A DNA stretch of 23,220 bases from Dehalococcoidia bacterium (lineage in GTDB: Bacteria > Chloroflexota > Dehalococcoidia > Dehalococcoidales > JAUXAE01): contig DAOUZU010000006.1 of NCBI GenBank assembly GCA_030665535.1, positions 1 through 23,220 on the forward strand. The letters are read 5' to 3'. Both the position numbers and the translations under genes were made by a program. Each line of letters begins with the position of its first letter. Within the stretch, counting starts at the first letter, position 1. The notes below the pieces were generated by a model that did no database searches, was not told the DNA's origin, and saw only the letters and a program-made list of their open reading frames with translations. This document shows positions 6,295 to 14,061 of the stretch, piece after piece.

Positions 6295-7365
6295 CTACTT
6301 CCTGGCCCGGGGGTAGGAGCCCAGCACCTTGATGTAAATGGCCAGGTCGCCCAGTCCCGCCAGGGCCTCCCTGGCAGCCTTGTCCTCACGATGACCCTCG
6401 AAGTCCAGATAGAAGTTGTACTCCCAGGGTTTTTCGCGGGTGGGCCGGGATTCAATCTTGGTGAGGTTTAGCTTGCGCTGCGCCAGGTCCTCCAGGAAGG
6501 CGAAGAGGGCCCCCGGTTTGTGCTTCACCGAGAAGACGATGGAAGTCTTGTCCCGGCCCGTCGGCGGTGAGTCCTGCCTGGCCAGGATGAAGAAGCGGGT
6601 GAAGTTGTTGGGGCTGTCCTCAATCTGGTTGGCGATAACCTTCATATTATAGATTTCCGCCGCCCTGGCGCTGGCGATGGCGCCGCCGTTGGCTATGCCC
6701 TTTTCCTTTATCAGCTTGACGCCGCCGGCGGTGTCGTAGGTAGGGATAAGCTCGGCCTCAAGGTGCTTGAGGAAGGCCTGGCACTGCCCCAAGGCCTGGG
6801 GGTGGGAGTAAATCTTCTTTATGGAGTCCAGCGTCGTCCCCGGGTTAGCGATTAAGGCGTGGGAGACACGCAGCTCTATCTCGCCGGCCACCTTCAGGCT
6901 TGAGTCTAGGAGCAGGTCGTAGACCTTGGCTATGCTGCCCTCCAGCGAGTTTTCTATGGGAACTATGCCGAACTTGGCCCTCTCCTGCTCCACGGCCTTG
7001 AAGACCTCATCCAGGCTCTCAAAGGGCTTGACCTGGATATCCTGGCCGAAGTAGCGGAAGGCGGCCTCTTCGCTGTAGGCGCCGATCTCCCCCTGAAAGG
7101 CGACGGTAACCCCCTGCAGGCTGCGGGCGGTGATCACTATCTGGCGGTAGATGGCCTCGGTGTCAAGCTCGTTGATGCCTTCCTGCCGTGCCAGTCGCCG
7201 TACGTTCTCCAGGATGGCCTCTTCCCTCTGCGGGTCCTCAATCTGCCGGTCCTGTTTCCTTTTCTCGCCGCCAATCTCGGTGGCCAGCTTGGCCCGCTGG
7301 GCGATGAGGCTCACAATCCGGGCGTCGGTATCGTCTATCTTCCGGCGTAGCTCTTCCAGGCTCAT
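6295..7365 (-). CDS. pheA: Bifunctional chorismate mutase / prephenate dehydratase (P-protein)
   Basis: This 356-residue protein converts chorismate to prephenate and then to phenylpyruvate, the precursor of phenylalanine. Residues 1-82 are an AroQ-type chorismate mutase (LRRKIDDTDARIVSLIAQR, later REEAILENV). Residues 87-262 are prephenate dehydratase, starting VAFQGEIGAYSEEAA and containing the catalytic TRF motif at 256-258. Residues 274-350 are an ACT domain with GALF (285-288) and ESRP (305-308), the Phe-binding signatures. Feedback inhibition by phenylalanine is therefore expected from family knowledge. The start overlaps the aroC stop by four bases (ATGA). The mutase activity also supplies prephenate to tyrA, encoded immediately downstream. 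Confidence 0.95.
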   Translation of the reverse strand: MSLEELRRKIDDTDARIVSLIAQRAKLATEIGGEKRKQDRQIEDPQREEAILENVRRLARQEGINELDTEAIYRQIVITARSLQGVTVAFQGEIGAYSEEAAFRYFGQDIQVKPFESLDEVFKAVEQERAKFGIVPIENSLEGSIAKVYDLLLDSSLKVAGEIELRVSHALIANPGTTLDSIKKIYSHPQALGQCQAFLKHLEAELIPTYDTAGGVKLIKEKGIANGGAIASARAAEIYNMKVIANQIEDSPNNFTRFFILARQDSPPTGRDKTSIVFSVKHKPGALFAFLEDLAQRKLNLTKIESRPTREKPWEYNFYLDFEGHREDKAAREALAGLGDLAIYIKVLGSYPRARK

Positions 7366-8453
7366 TTCAGCACCCTCGGAATCAGCCCCGCCCGCAGGGC
7401 GAAGTCAGCCAGGGTTATGGCCATCATGGATTCCACCACGGCTACCGCCCGGGGCACGATACAGGCATCATGCCTTCCCTTGATAACCAGTTCGGCCTTC
7501 TCCATTATGGCCATGTCTACCGTCGGCTGCGCTTGACCGATGGACGGAGTGGGCTTGACGGCTACCCGGGCCACTATGGGCATGCCGTTGGAAATACCGC
7601 CGGATATACCGCCGGCGTTGTTGGATAGCGCCGTTATCTTGCCCTGTTTGATGGTTAGCTGGTCGTTGTTACGGGAGCCCGTCATCCTGGCGGCGGCGAA
7701 ACCGGCGCCGAACTCCATTCCCTTGACCGCCGGGATGGCGTAGAAGGCCTTGGCCAGGTTACCCTCCAGGGTATCGAAGACGGGCTCGCCCAGGCCGACG
7801 GGGACGTTCAGGGCCATACCCTCTATGATGCCGCCCAGGCTGTCACCCTGGCGCTTGGCTTTCTCGATAGCGGCCACCATCATGGCCGCCGCCTCGGCGT
7901 CGGCGCAGTTCACCTCGTTCAGGCCTATGTTGGCCCTTATCTCGTCGATACTCTTGGCCGCCGCCGGGATGCCGCCTATCTCAACGGTGTGGGCCAGCAC
8001 CTCTATCCCGGTGGTGGCCAGTAGCTTGATGGCGATGGAGCCGGCCATCACGAAACCGGCGGTGATGCGACCGGAGAAACGGCCGCCGCCGTGGAAGTCG
8101 TTGAAGCCGCCGTATTTAACCCTGGCGGCGTAGTCGGCGTGGCCGGGTCGGGGCAGGTTCTTGATAACATCGTACTCGCTGGAATCTATATCCTTGTTCC
8201 AGATAATAAGGCAGATGGGGGCGCCGGTGGTGCGTCCGCCGAAGATGCCGGAGAAGATCTCAATCTTATCGTCCTCACGGCGGGCAGTGGAGGCTACCCT
8301 GGCTCCGGCCTTCCTCTTGTCCAGCTCATGCTGGATATCGTCCACGTTAATGCCCAGGCCGGCGGGGCAGCCGTCGATGACGATGCCGATACAGTCACCG
8401 TGGCTCTCGCCGAAGCTGGTTATGGCAAAGGACTTACCCAAGCTGTTATCCAT
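7362..8453 (-). CDS. aroC: Chorismate synthase
   Basis: A 363-residue enzyme that converts EPSP to chorismate with reduced FMN, the last shared step of aromatic synthesis. Family motifs are SFGESHGDCIGIVIDGCPAG at the N-terminus, RPGHADYAARVKYG and NDFHGGGRFSGRITA in the middle, and DACIVPRAVAVVESMMA near the C-terminus. The start is ATG 8451-8453. A TTG just upstream would add one residue and is less likely. The start overlaps the end of aroA by eight bases, so translation is coupled. The length is normal and no flavin-reductase domain is attached, so an external source of reduced FMN is needed. Confidence 0.95.
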   Translation of the reverse strand: MDNSLGKSFAITSFGESHGDCIGIVIDGCPAGLGINVDDIQHELDKRKAGARVASTARREDDKIEIFSGIFGGRTTGAPICLIIWNKDIDSSEYDVIKNLPRPGHADYAARVKYGGFNDFHGGGRFSGRITAGFVMAGSIAIKLLATTGIEVLAHTVEIGGIPAAAKSIDEIRANIGLNEVNCADAEAAAMMVAAIEKAKRQGDSLGGIIEGMALNVPVGLGEPVFDTLEGNLAKAFYAIPAVKGMEFGAGFAAARMTGSRNNDQLTIKQGKITALSNNAGGISGGISNGMPIVARVAVKPTPSIGQAQPTVDMAIMEKAELVIKGRHDACIVPRAVAVVESMMAITLADFALRAGLIPRVLK

Positions 8454-9702
8454 CAATCTCTAACCTGCCTCCTACCTTTTTAAGATTCTGCCAGAAGCCG
8501 GGGTAGGTCTTGGCGACGCACTCCGCCCCCTCTATGGTGGTGCCGCCGATAGCGGCTCCCAGGATGGCGAAGGCCATAGCGATGCGGTGGTCGCCGTGAC
8601 TGTCTATGACAGCCCCCCTCGGCCTACCGCCGTGTATGGTAAGCCGGTCTTCTGCCTCGGTTACGCTTATGCCCATCCGGCCCAGCCCTTCGGCCACCGC
8701 CGCCACCCGGTTTGATTCCTTGAGACGGGCGCGGCTTATGCCGTTTAAGACGCTGCGGCCTTCAGCCAGCGCCGCCAGGGCGGCTACCGTGGGCAAGAGG
8801 TCAATTGAGTCGGCAAGGTCGGCGGTTATGGCCGTAAGCCCAGACCGGCTCACGGTGACGGTATCGCCGTTTGAATCTACCCTGGCGCCCATTTCCTTAA
8901 GTAAGTTTAGCACTATCTTGTCACCCTGCAAACTATTTCTGTTGAGATTACTCACCGATATTTGGCCGGCGGCGGCCCCCAGGGCCAGGAAGTAGGACGC
9001 CGATGACCAGTCCCCCTCCACACGGTAGCCGGCCGGCCGGTAGGCCTGCGGTGAGATGGCGAACTGCCGCAGGTCGGCTGAGGTCTCTACGCCTATGCCG
9101 AAGTGATTCATTGTATCCAGGGTCATCTCTATATACGGTGCGGACGCAAGGGGTGTCGTCAGGCGGATGACGGCGCCTTCTTCGGCCAGCGGGGAGACGA
9201 GCAGCAGGGCGGAGATAAACTGGGAGCTTATGTCTCCGGTCATCTCAACCGTGCCCCCTCTCAGGCGGCCGCCGTCAACTACCACGGCGCTACCCTCGGC
9301 GTGGCAGGATACCCCCAGCTGTCCCAGGGCCTCCAGCAGCGGCTGGATGGGCCTTTTAGCCAGGGAAGGCCCCGGTACCAGCCGGCAGCGCCCCGGCACT
9401 AATGAGCAGATGGCCGCCATAAAGCGCATGGTGGCCGCAGAGTCACGGCAGAAAAGGTCTTTTACCGGCTCCTTTAGATGACCTCCCCGTATCCCCCAGC
9501 TACTCTCAGACCGGCTTAGGTCGACGCCCACCTGTCCCAGCACTTCCCCGGCGGCTTCGCTATCGTCGGAGGTCAGGGGGTCTGTTAACCGGCTCTGGCC
9601 ATGCGCCAGGGCAGCCGCCATCAGCCCCCGGATGGTATAGCTCTTGGAGGGTGGGGCGGCCAGGTTGCCTTCTAACTGGCTTTTATGGAGTGAAATCTTC
9701 AT
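8446..9702 (-). CDS. aroA: 3-phosphoshikimate 1-carboxyvinyltransferase (EPSP synthase)
   Basis: A 418-residue enzyme that joins phosphoenolpyruvate to shikimate 3-phosphate. Motifs are APPSKSYTIRG at residues 16-26 (substrate-binding Lys20), RDSAATMRF at 86-94, GDISSQF, DSIDLLPTVAALAALAEG (catalytic Asp), RLKESNR and HGDHRIAMA. Aligned by eye to E. coli NAGTAMRP, the segment has Ala89 at the position of Gly96 and Phe94 at Pro101. Ala at the Gly site is known from glyphosate-insensitive class II enzymes, so low sensitivity is possible, but this is inference. The start overlaps the end of aroK by 20 bases. The gene is in the middle of the aromatic operon. Confidence 0.94.
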   Translation of the reverse strand: MKISLHKSQLEGNLAAPPSKSYTIRGLMAAALAHGQSRLTDPLTSDDSEAAGEVLGQVGVDLSRSESSWGIRGGHLKEPVKDLFCRDSAATMRFMAAICSLVPGRCRLVPGPSLAKRPIQPLLEALGQLGVSCHAEGSAVVVDGGRLRGGTVEMTGDISSQFISALLLVSPLAEEGAVIRLTTPLASAPYIEMTLDTMNHFGIGVETSADLRQFAISPQAYRPAGYRVEGDWSSASYFLALGAAAGQISVSNLNRNSLQGDKIVLNLLKEMGARVDSNGDTVTVSRSGLTAITADLADSIDLLPTVAALAALAEGRSVLNGISRARLKESNRVAAVAEGLGRMGISVTEAEDRLTIHGGRPRGAVIDSHGDHRIAMAFAILGAAIGGTTIEGAECVAKTYPGFWQNLKKVGGRLEIDG

Positions 9703-10213
9703 ACTGTTTCAGCAGCTCGATTATCCTGCCGGCGACGGCGTTCACCGCTATGGCGGAGGTATCCAGGCGGATATCGGCCGCCCGGTCGTAGTAGGGCTGG
9801 CGGAAGCGCAGCATCTTCTCTATAATCCCGGCCTTATCCTCGCCGGCCAGCAGCGGCCTTACCGCGGTAGAGGCCTGGGCCCGCTTGAGGATGGCCGTTG
9901 GTGAGGCCTCAAGGTAGACGATGACACCCCCCTGGCGCAGCCGGTCTACGTTTATCGTATTAAGGACAATACCGCCGCCGGTGGCGATAACCTGGTTCCT
10001 GGCGACGGCCACCTCCTTGATAAGCGCAATCTCCCACTCCCGGAAGGCTGTCTCACCGTCCTCGGCGAATATTCGGGCCACCGTCTTGCCGGCTCGCTGC
10101 TCAATGAGGGCGTCGAGCTCCACTAGCTTCTTGTCCAGTCGCTGCGCCAACTGCCGGGCCACGGCCGTCTTGCCGGCGGCCATAAAACCTATCAGGGCTA
10201 TGTTAGTCTTCAT
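9683..10213 (-). CDS. aroK: Shikimate kinase
   Basis: A 176-residue P-loop kinase that phosphorylates shikimate at the 3-hydroxyl with ATP. The Walker A motif GFMAAGKT is at residues 9-16. It is followed by ELDALIE (the shikimate/Mg-binding Asp region), FAEDGETAFREWE with the shikimate-binding Arg, and ATGGGIV (the Gly-Gly-Gly loop). A lid region with RPLL follows. The length is typical. The ATG overlaps the aroE stop by 11 bases and the gene's own end overlaps the aroA start by 20 bases, one of the longest overlaps in this operon. Confidence 0.94.
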   Translation of the reverse strand: MKTNIALIGFMAAGKTAVARQLAQRLDKKLVELDALIEQRAGKTVARIFAEDGETAFREWEIALIKEVAVARNQVIATGGGIVLNTINVDRLRQGGVIVYLEASPTAILKRAQASTAVRPLLAGEDKAGIIEKMLRFRQPYYDRAADIRLDTSAIAVNAVAGRIIELLKQYEDFTP

Positions 10214-11072
10214 TATCCCCCAGCGCCTTTAAGGCTTCTTCTCTCATCAAGGCCACCGGGGCCTTACGGCCAGTCCACACCTCAAAGGCCAGCGCCCCCT
10301 GCCACACTAGCATCTCCAGGCCGCTGATGGTTACGGCGCCGGCGGCTCCGGCTTCGGCCAGCAGCCTGGTCTTGCGGGGGTTGTAGACGACATCGAAAAC
10401 GGCCATTTCCGGCTTGAGCAGCCGGCGGGGGACGGGCGTATCGTCCGTGTTGGGGCTCATGCCGACACTGGTGGCGTTGACCAGGATATCGACCCGGCGC
10501 AGGGCCGCCTCCAGGTTGGTCTTGGTAAGCTCCAGCGCTTCCACCTTTATATTGAAAGCCTGCTCCAGCTGGCCGGCCAGGCCGACTGCCCAGCCGAATT
10601 CCAGCTTTCTGTTCATGATTAGCGGACTGGCTCCGTTTTCAGCCAGGGTGAAGGCTATGGCCCGGGCGACACCGCCGGCCCCCAGGACGACCACCTTCTT
10701 GCCCGTCGGCTCAATACCGCTCTCCGTCAGCGCCCTCAAGAAACCGCCGGCGTCGGTGTTGTGGCCGGTCAGGCGGCCATCGTCGTTGACGATGGTGTTG
10801 ACGGCGCCAATCTTTTCGGCCAGCTCGTCCAGCCCGTCCAGGAAGGGGATGACGGCCACCTTGTGGGGAATGGTGACATTCAGGCCGCGGATGTTCAGGC
10901 CGCGCAGGCCGCCGATGGCCTCTTCCAGCCGTTCTTTTTCCACCCGGAAGGGAATGTAGATGAAATCAATCCCGCTGGCGGTGAAGGCGGCGTTGTGCAT
11001 CGCCGGTGACATGGAGTGCTCCACCGGGTTGCCGATAAGGCCGCATATTTTTGTATTTGCCGTTATCATCAT
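10203..11072 (-). CDS. aroE: Shikimate 5-dehydrogenase
   Basis: A 289-residue NADP-dependent enzyme that reduces 3-dehydroshikimate to shikimate. The substrate domain has GNPVEHSMSPAMHNAAF (residues 14-30) and NVTIPHK with catalytic Lys71. GAVNTIV and GHNTDAGGF (Asp107) complete the active site. The dinucleotide-binding loop is GAGGVA at 131-136, followed by an NRK segment typical of NADP preference. NATSVGMSP lies in the C-terminal part. The first of two adjacent ATG codons overlaps the aroD stop by four bases (ATGA), which supports it as the start. Length and motifs are standard, and the enzyme stands alone rather than fused to AroD. Confidence 0.94.
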   Translation of the reverse strand: MMITANTKICGLIGNPVEHSMSPAMHNAAFTASGIDFIYIPFRVEKERLEEAIGGLRGLNIRGLNVTIPHKVAVIPFLDGLDELAEKIGAVNTIVNDDGRLTGHNTDAGGFLRALTESGIEPTGKKVVVLGAGGVARAIAFTLAENGASPLIMNRKLEFGWAVGLAGQLEQAFNIKVEALELTKTNLEAALRRVDILVNATSVGMSPNTDDTPVPRRLLKPEMAVFDVVYNPRKTRLLAEAGAAGAVTISGLEMLVWQGALAFEVWTGRKAPVALMREEALKALGDNED

Positions 11073-11722
11073 TTGCCTACCATATTATACAGGCTGGCGA
11101 GCTGACTCACCGTAAGCTGCCCGGAGGCCGACTGGCCGCCTTCGGTTATAGCGGCGTAGGTGAACTGGCCGCCGAGCAGGGGGCACAGCACGCGGCTCAA
11201 GCGGCCCTCCGGCCCCATGCAGAAGGCGATTATTCTATCCCGGGGGAACTCACCAATTAGCTTCAGCACCGTGAAATTGTCCTCGAAGCTGCCGGCGGTG
11301 GTAACCACCTTGGCGATGTCGGCGCCTGCGGCCAGCTGGCGGGTAACAATCTTTTTTAAGCGTTCCAACGGTGGCGTGGCATCCATATCGTGATACGAGA
11401 TAAGGCACTCCGCCCTCTTCTTAATAAGCGGCACGAATTTATCCAGATTTCGCGTGCCCAGCTCAATATCAATGATAGCCGCCCCCAGGCCCAGGGCCTT
11501 GAGCAGCTCTTCCTTGCGGCGAGCTTCGCTTTCCCCCCAGTGGCCGCCTTCTTCAGCCAGGCGGTTGGTGGCTATCCAGGGTTTGGTGAGCCGGCCGGCT
11601 ATATCCTCCCAGCCGTCGTCAACGAGGTCAATACGCAGCTCGAAGAGGTCGGCCAGCGGCCCAATCCCGGCCACGTCCGCTTTCTTATCTTTAATAACGG
11701 CACAAATCCTGGGCTTATTCAT
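11069..11722 (-). CDS. aroD: 3-dehydroquinate dehydratase, type I
   Basis: A 217-residue class I aldolase-type enzyme that dehydrates 3-dehydroquinate to 3-dehydroshikimate through a Schiff base. The active-site residues can be placed: FELRIDL with Glu28 and Arg30, SYHDMDATP with the general-base His111, and ADIAKVV with the Schiff-base Lys138. The start used is ATG 11720-11722, one base after the aroB stop, giving the usual N-terminus PRICAVIKD. A longer frame to 11767 would overlap aroB by 44 bases and add 15 atypical residues. The strong GGAGGAGG lies 15 bases before this ATG, rather far, so translation probably depends on coupling with aroB. Confidence 0.92.
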   Translation of the reverse strand: MNKPRICAVIKDKKADVAGIGPLADLFELRIDLVDDGWEDIAGRLTKPWIATNRLAEEGGHWGESEARRKEELLKALGLGAAIIDIELGTRNLDKFVPLIKKRAECLISYHDMDATPPLERLKKIVTRQLAAGADIAKVVTTAGSFEDNFTVLKLIGEFPRDRIIAFCMGPEGRLSRVLCPLLGGQFTYAAITEGGQSASGQLTVSQLASLYNMVGK

Positions 11723-11723
11723 T

Positions 11724-12797
11724 TCAACCGGTGAGAACCTCCTCCACCAGGGATAGTTCAGCTTCATCGCTTATGATAACATCGCCGATGGCCCGCGGCA
11801 GAACGAGCCTCATACGGCCGCCCTGTATCTTTTTATCATGCCGCATAGCCGCTAGAATGTCCTTTACTTTACCGCCGGAGACTTCAGTGGGCAGGCCGGC
11901 GGCATGGATAAGCGCCTTAAGCCGGGCAAGCTCATCCTCACCAAATAGCCCCAGTCGCTGTGAAACGGCGGCGGCGGCCAGCATACCTATCGCCACTGCG
12001 GCGCCGTGCCCGATCATAAAGCCGGAGGCCGTCTCGATGCCGTGGCCTACTGTGTGGCCGAAGTTGAGGACATTCCTCAAGCCCTGGTCTGTCTCGTCCT
12101 TCTCCACCACGGCTGCCTTGATTCGGGCGGAGCGGAAGACAATTTCCTCAAGGGCCTCTCCCTCCTGGCCTTTGATGCTGTCCAGGTTGGCTTCCAGGAA
12201 GGCGAAGAGGTTCCCGTCCCCGATAACGGCGCTTTTTATGACCTCCGCCAGCCCGTTGGCGAACTCCCTGGCCGGCAGCGTTTTCAGGGCGGAAGTATTG
12301 CTCAAGACCAGCCGGGGCTGGTAGAAGGCGCCGATGTTGTTTTTAAGTTGACCGTGGTTTACAGCCACCTTGCCGCCGATACTGGAGTCCACCTGGGCCA
12401 GCAAGGTGGTCGGCAGTTGCACCAGGGGTACCCCGCGCATATAGGTGGCGGCCACGAAACCGGCCAGGTCGCCGATGACGCCGCCACCCAGGGCCAGGAT
12501 AGGGGTTGACCGCTCGGCGCTGAGCCGGGACAGCTCGTTATAGAGCCAGCCGGCCGTCTCCAGCGACTTCTGCTCCTCGCCTTCGGCCACCTCCAGGGTG
12601 ATGGCGCTGAGGCCCGCAGTGGCCAGCGATTCCTCCAGTTTTTGGCCGTGAAGCCGCCGCACCTCCGGGTTGGTGATGATGACCACCTGCGGCCCCAGGC
12701 CCAAACCATTCAGATACCGGCCCGCCTGGGCCAGCAGGCCGGAGCCGATGGCAACCTCGTAGCTGCGGCTGCCCAGATTAACGCTTAGTTTCTTCAT
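11724..12797 (-). CDS. aroB: 3-dehydroquinate synthase
   Basis: A 357-residue NAD- and Zn-dependent enzyme that cyclises DAHP to 3-dehydroquinate. The NAD-binding region is LALGGGVIGDLAGFVA (from residue 101), followed by YMRGVPLVQLPTTLLAQVDS, SIGGKVAVNH and KNNIGAFYQP. Metal-binding residues include the NFGHTVGHGIE segment in the C-terminal domain. The length is standard. It begins 12 bases after the aroF stop and ends one base before the aroD start. It is the second gene of the aromatic operon and catalyses the second pathway step, so the first genes of the operon follow reaction order. Confidence 0.95.
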   Translation of the reverse strand: MKKLSVNLGSRSYEVAIGSGLLAQAGRYLNGLGLGPQVVIITNPEVRRLHGQKLEESLATAGLSAITLEVAEGEEQKSLETAGWLYNELSRLSAERSTPILALGGGVIGDLAGFVAATYMRGVPLVQLPTTLLAQVDSSIGGKVAVNHGQLKNNIGAFYQPRLVLSNTSALKTLPAREFANGLAEVIKSAVIGDGNLFAFLEANLDSIKGQEGEALEEIVFRSARIKAAVVEKDETDQGLRNVLNFGHTVGHGIETASGFMIGHGAAVAIGMLAAAAVSQRLGLFGEDELARLKALIHAAGLPTEVSGGKVKDILAAMRHDKKIQGGRMRLVLPRAIGDVIISDEAELSLVEEVLTG

Positions 12798-12809
12798 ACT
12801 GACATCATT

Positions 12810-13865
12810 CTAACGGCTGGCCGTCGTTTCCCGGCTGATGCGGCGACAGGCGTCTATTATATCCTTAAGCTCGGCCGGTGTAACCATCTGCTGGGCGTCC
12901 ACCAGCGCCTCCTCGGGGTTGTGGTGCGTCTCAATCATCAGGCCGCTGGCGCCGGCGGCGACGGCGGCCAGGCTCATGCTGGAGATGAGGTCACGGCGGC
13001 CGGTGGCGTGGCTGGGGTCGACGATTATGGGCAGGTAGGTCTCCCGCTGCACTACCGGCACGGCGGCCAGGTCGAGGGTATACCTGGTGAAGCTCTTGCC
13101 CTTGCCTACCGGCACTATGCCCCGCTCGCAGAGGATTATGTCTTTATTGCCCTCGGCGGCGATGTACTCGGCGAAGCAGAGAAACTCCTCGATGCTGGCG
13201 CCGAAGTGCCGCTTGAAAAGCACCGGCTTGTCCTTCCTGGCTACTGCGCCCAGCAAGTCCTGGTCATACATATTCCTGGATCCTATCTGCAGTATATCCA
13301 CATATTCCGCCACCAGGTCAACCTGGTTCTCACCCCTGACCTCGGTCAGCACTGGCATATTGAACTGCCGCCCGGCCTCCCTGAGCCAGCCCAGCGCTTC
13401 CTCGGCCTCGTCACGGCCGGCGGAGCCCAGGCCCTGGAAGGAGTGGACGGAGGTCCTGGGTTTGAAGACGCCGCCCCTGAGGATATGGGCGCCGGCCTCT
13501 CTGGCCTGCTCGGCCGTCTCCATCAATTGCTGGCGGGTCTCCACGGCGCAGGGGCCGGCGATGAACACCGGCTCGCCGTCGCCTATCTCCACGTTACCAA
13601 CCTTAATAGTATAGCTTTCGCCCTCGGCGGAAAGGTCGTTGTACTCGCGGTTGATAAGCTTGTAAGGCGTCTCAACCATGCGGGCTTCCTTGACGCCGGG
13701 TAGGGCGGCCAGGTGAGCAAATGGTATCTTAAGCTCGTCACCCACTAGGCCGATGACGGTGCGGAACTGCCCACGGGAGACGTCCGCCCTCAGGCCGTAC
13801 TTTTTCACTTCATCTATAACGTGCTGTATCTCCTTCGGTTTGGCGTCTTTCTTCATTATGATCAT
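12810..13865 (-). CDS. aroF: 3-deoxy-7-phosphoheptulonate (DAHP) synthase, type I-beta with N-terminal regulatory domain
   Basis: This 351-residue enzyme condenses phosphoenolpyruvate and erythrose 4-phosphate, the entry step to the shikimate pathway. Residues 1-70 form the ferredoxin-like domain seen in Thermotoga-type enzymes, where it mediates feedback inhibition by Tyr/Phe. The catalytic barrel has IAGPCAVET (metal ligand Cys106), GGVFKPRTSVHSFQGLG, DILQIGSRNMYDQDLL, IIVDPSHATGRRDL (His ligand), ETHHNPEEALVDA (Glu and Asp ligands). KPVLFKRHFG and CERGIVPVGKGKSF depart from the usual LKRG and ERGIRTFE, a mild oddity. The start ATG has GGGGGAG just upstream. It is the first structural gene of the operon, preceded by an attenuator leader. 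Confidence 0.95.
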   Translation of the reverse strand: MIIMKKDAKPKEIQHVIDEVKKYGLRADVSRGQFRTVIGLVGDELKIPFAHLAALPGVKEARMVETPYKLINREYNDLSAEGESYTIKVGNVEIGDGEPVFIAGPCAVETRQQLMETAEQAREAGAHILRGGVFKPRTSVHSFQGLGSAGRDEAEEALGWLREAGRQFNMPVLTEVRGENQVDLVAEYVDILQIGSRNMYDQDLLGAVARKDKPVLFKRHFGASIEEFLCFAEYIAAEGNKDIILCERGIVPVGKGKSFTRYTLDLAAVPVVQRETYLPIIVDPSHATGRRDLISSMSLAAVAAGASGLMIETHHNPEEALVDAQQMVTPAELKDIIDACRRISRETTASR

Positions 13866-13911
13866 TTTCTCCCCCTGTCATATTTTGCTGTTCGACGGCC
13901 TGGAAAAGGCC

Positions 13912-13936
13912 AAAAAAAATCCTCCCACCGGGGAGG
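13912..13936 (-). terminator. Intrinsic terminator in the aro operon leader (attenuator)
   Basis: On the minus strand the hairpin CCTCCC-CGGT-GGGAGG (13936-13921) is followed by A and then eight consecutive T (13919-13912), a textbook Rho-independent terminator. It sits 46 bases upstream of the aroF ATG, after the promoter and the leader reading frame. It therefore cannot end a preceding gene and must act on the aro transcript itself. A second small hairpin (GGCCT/AGGCC, 13911-13897) follows it. Confidence 0.88.
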
Positions 13937-14061
13937 TTTGACTTTAAGACTCTTTTCAGGTTTTGTGAGCTTCCGCTCTAGTTAGCAGTCATGCCAGTAC
14001 CCCCCAGGCGCTTTTAGGCGCCAGGTAAACGTAAAATAGCCGTAATAGTAGCTTCGGGGGG
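13912..14061 (-). promoter_or_regulatory. Translation-coupled transcription attenuator of the aro-phe-tyr operon
   Basis: Four segments on the minus-strand RNA can pair in mutually exclusive ways. Segment 1 is CCCCCC (14061-14056, leader codons 6-8). Segment 2 is GGGGGG (14005-14000, leader codons 25-26). Segment 3 is CCUCCC (13936-13931) and segment 4 is GGGAGG (13926-13921), followed by U8. 1:2 gives seven pairs including the flanking A-U. 2:3 gives seven pairs with one G-U (GGGGGGU with ACCUCCC). 3:4 is the terminator. A ribosome stalled on the aromatic codons 10-19 would block segment 1, free segment 2 to hold segment 3 and prevent termination. A ribosome reaching the stop would sit near segment 2 and allow the terminator. 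A further hairpin at 14004-14025 (GGCGC/GCGCC) partly competes. The pairing is seen in the sequence; the mechanism is inferred from the trp and phe attenuators. Confidence 0.78.

Noticed and set aside
5682..6332. A 216-codon plus-strand frame opposite tyrA
   Set aside because: Low-complexity Ser/Ala-rich product and no ribosome binding site; it lies wholly over a clear TyrA gene.
12921..13703. A 260-codon open frame on the plus strand inside aroF
   Set aside because: A shadow of the GC-rich aroF gene; its product resembles no family, and aroF has all its motifs.
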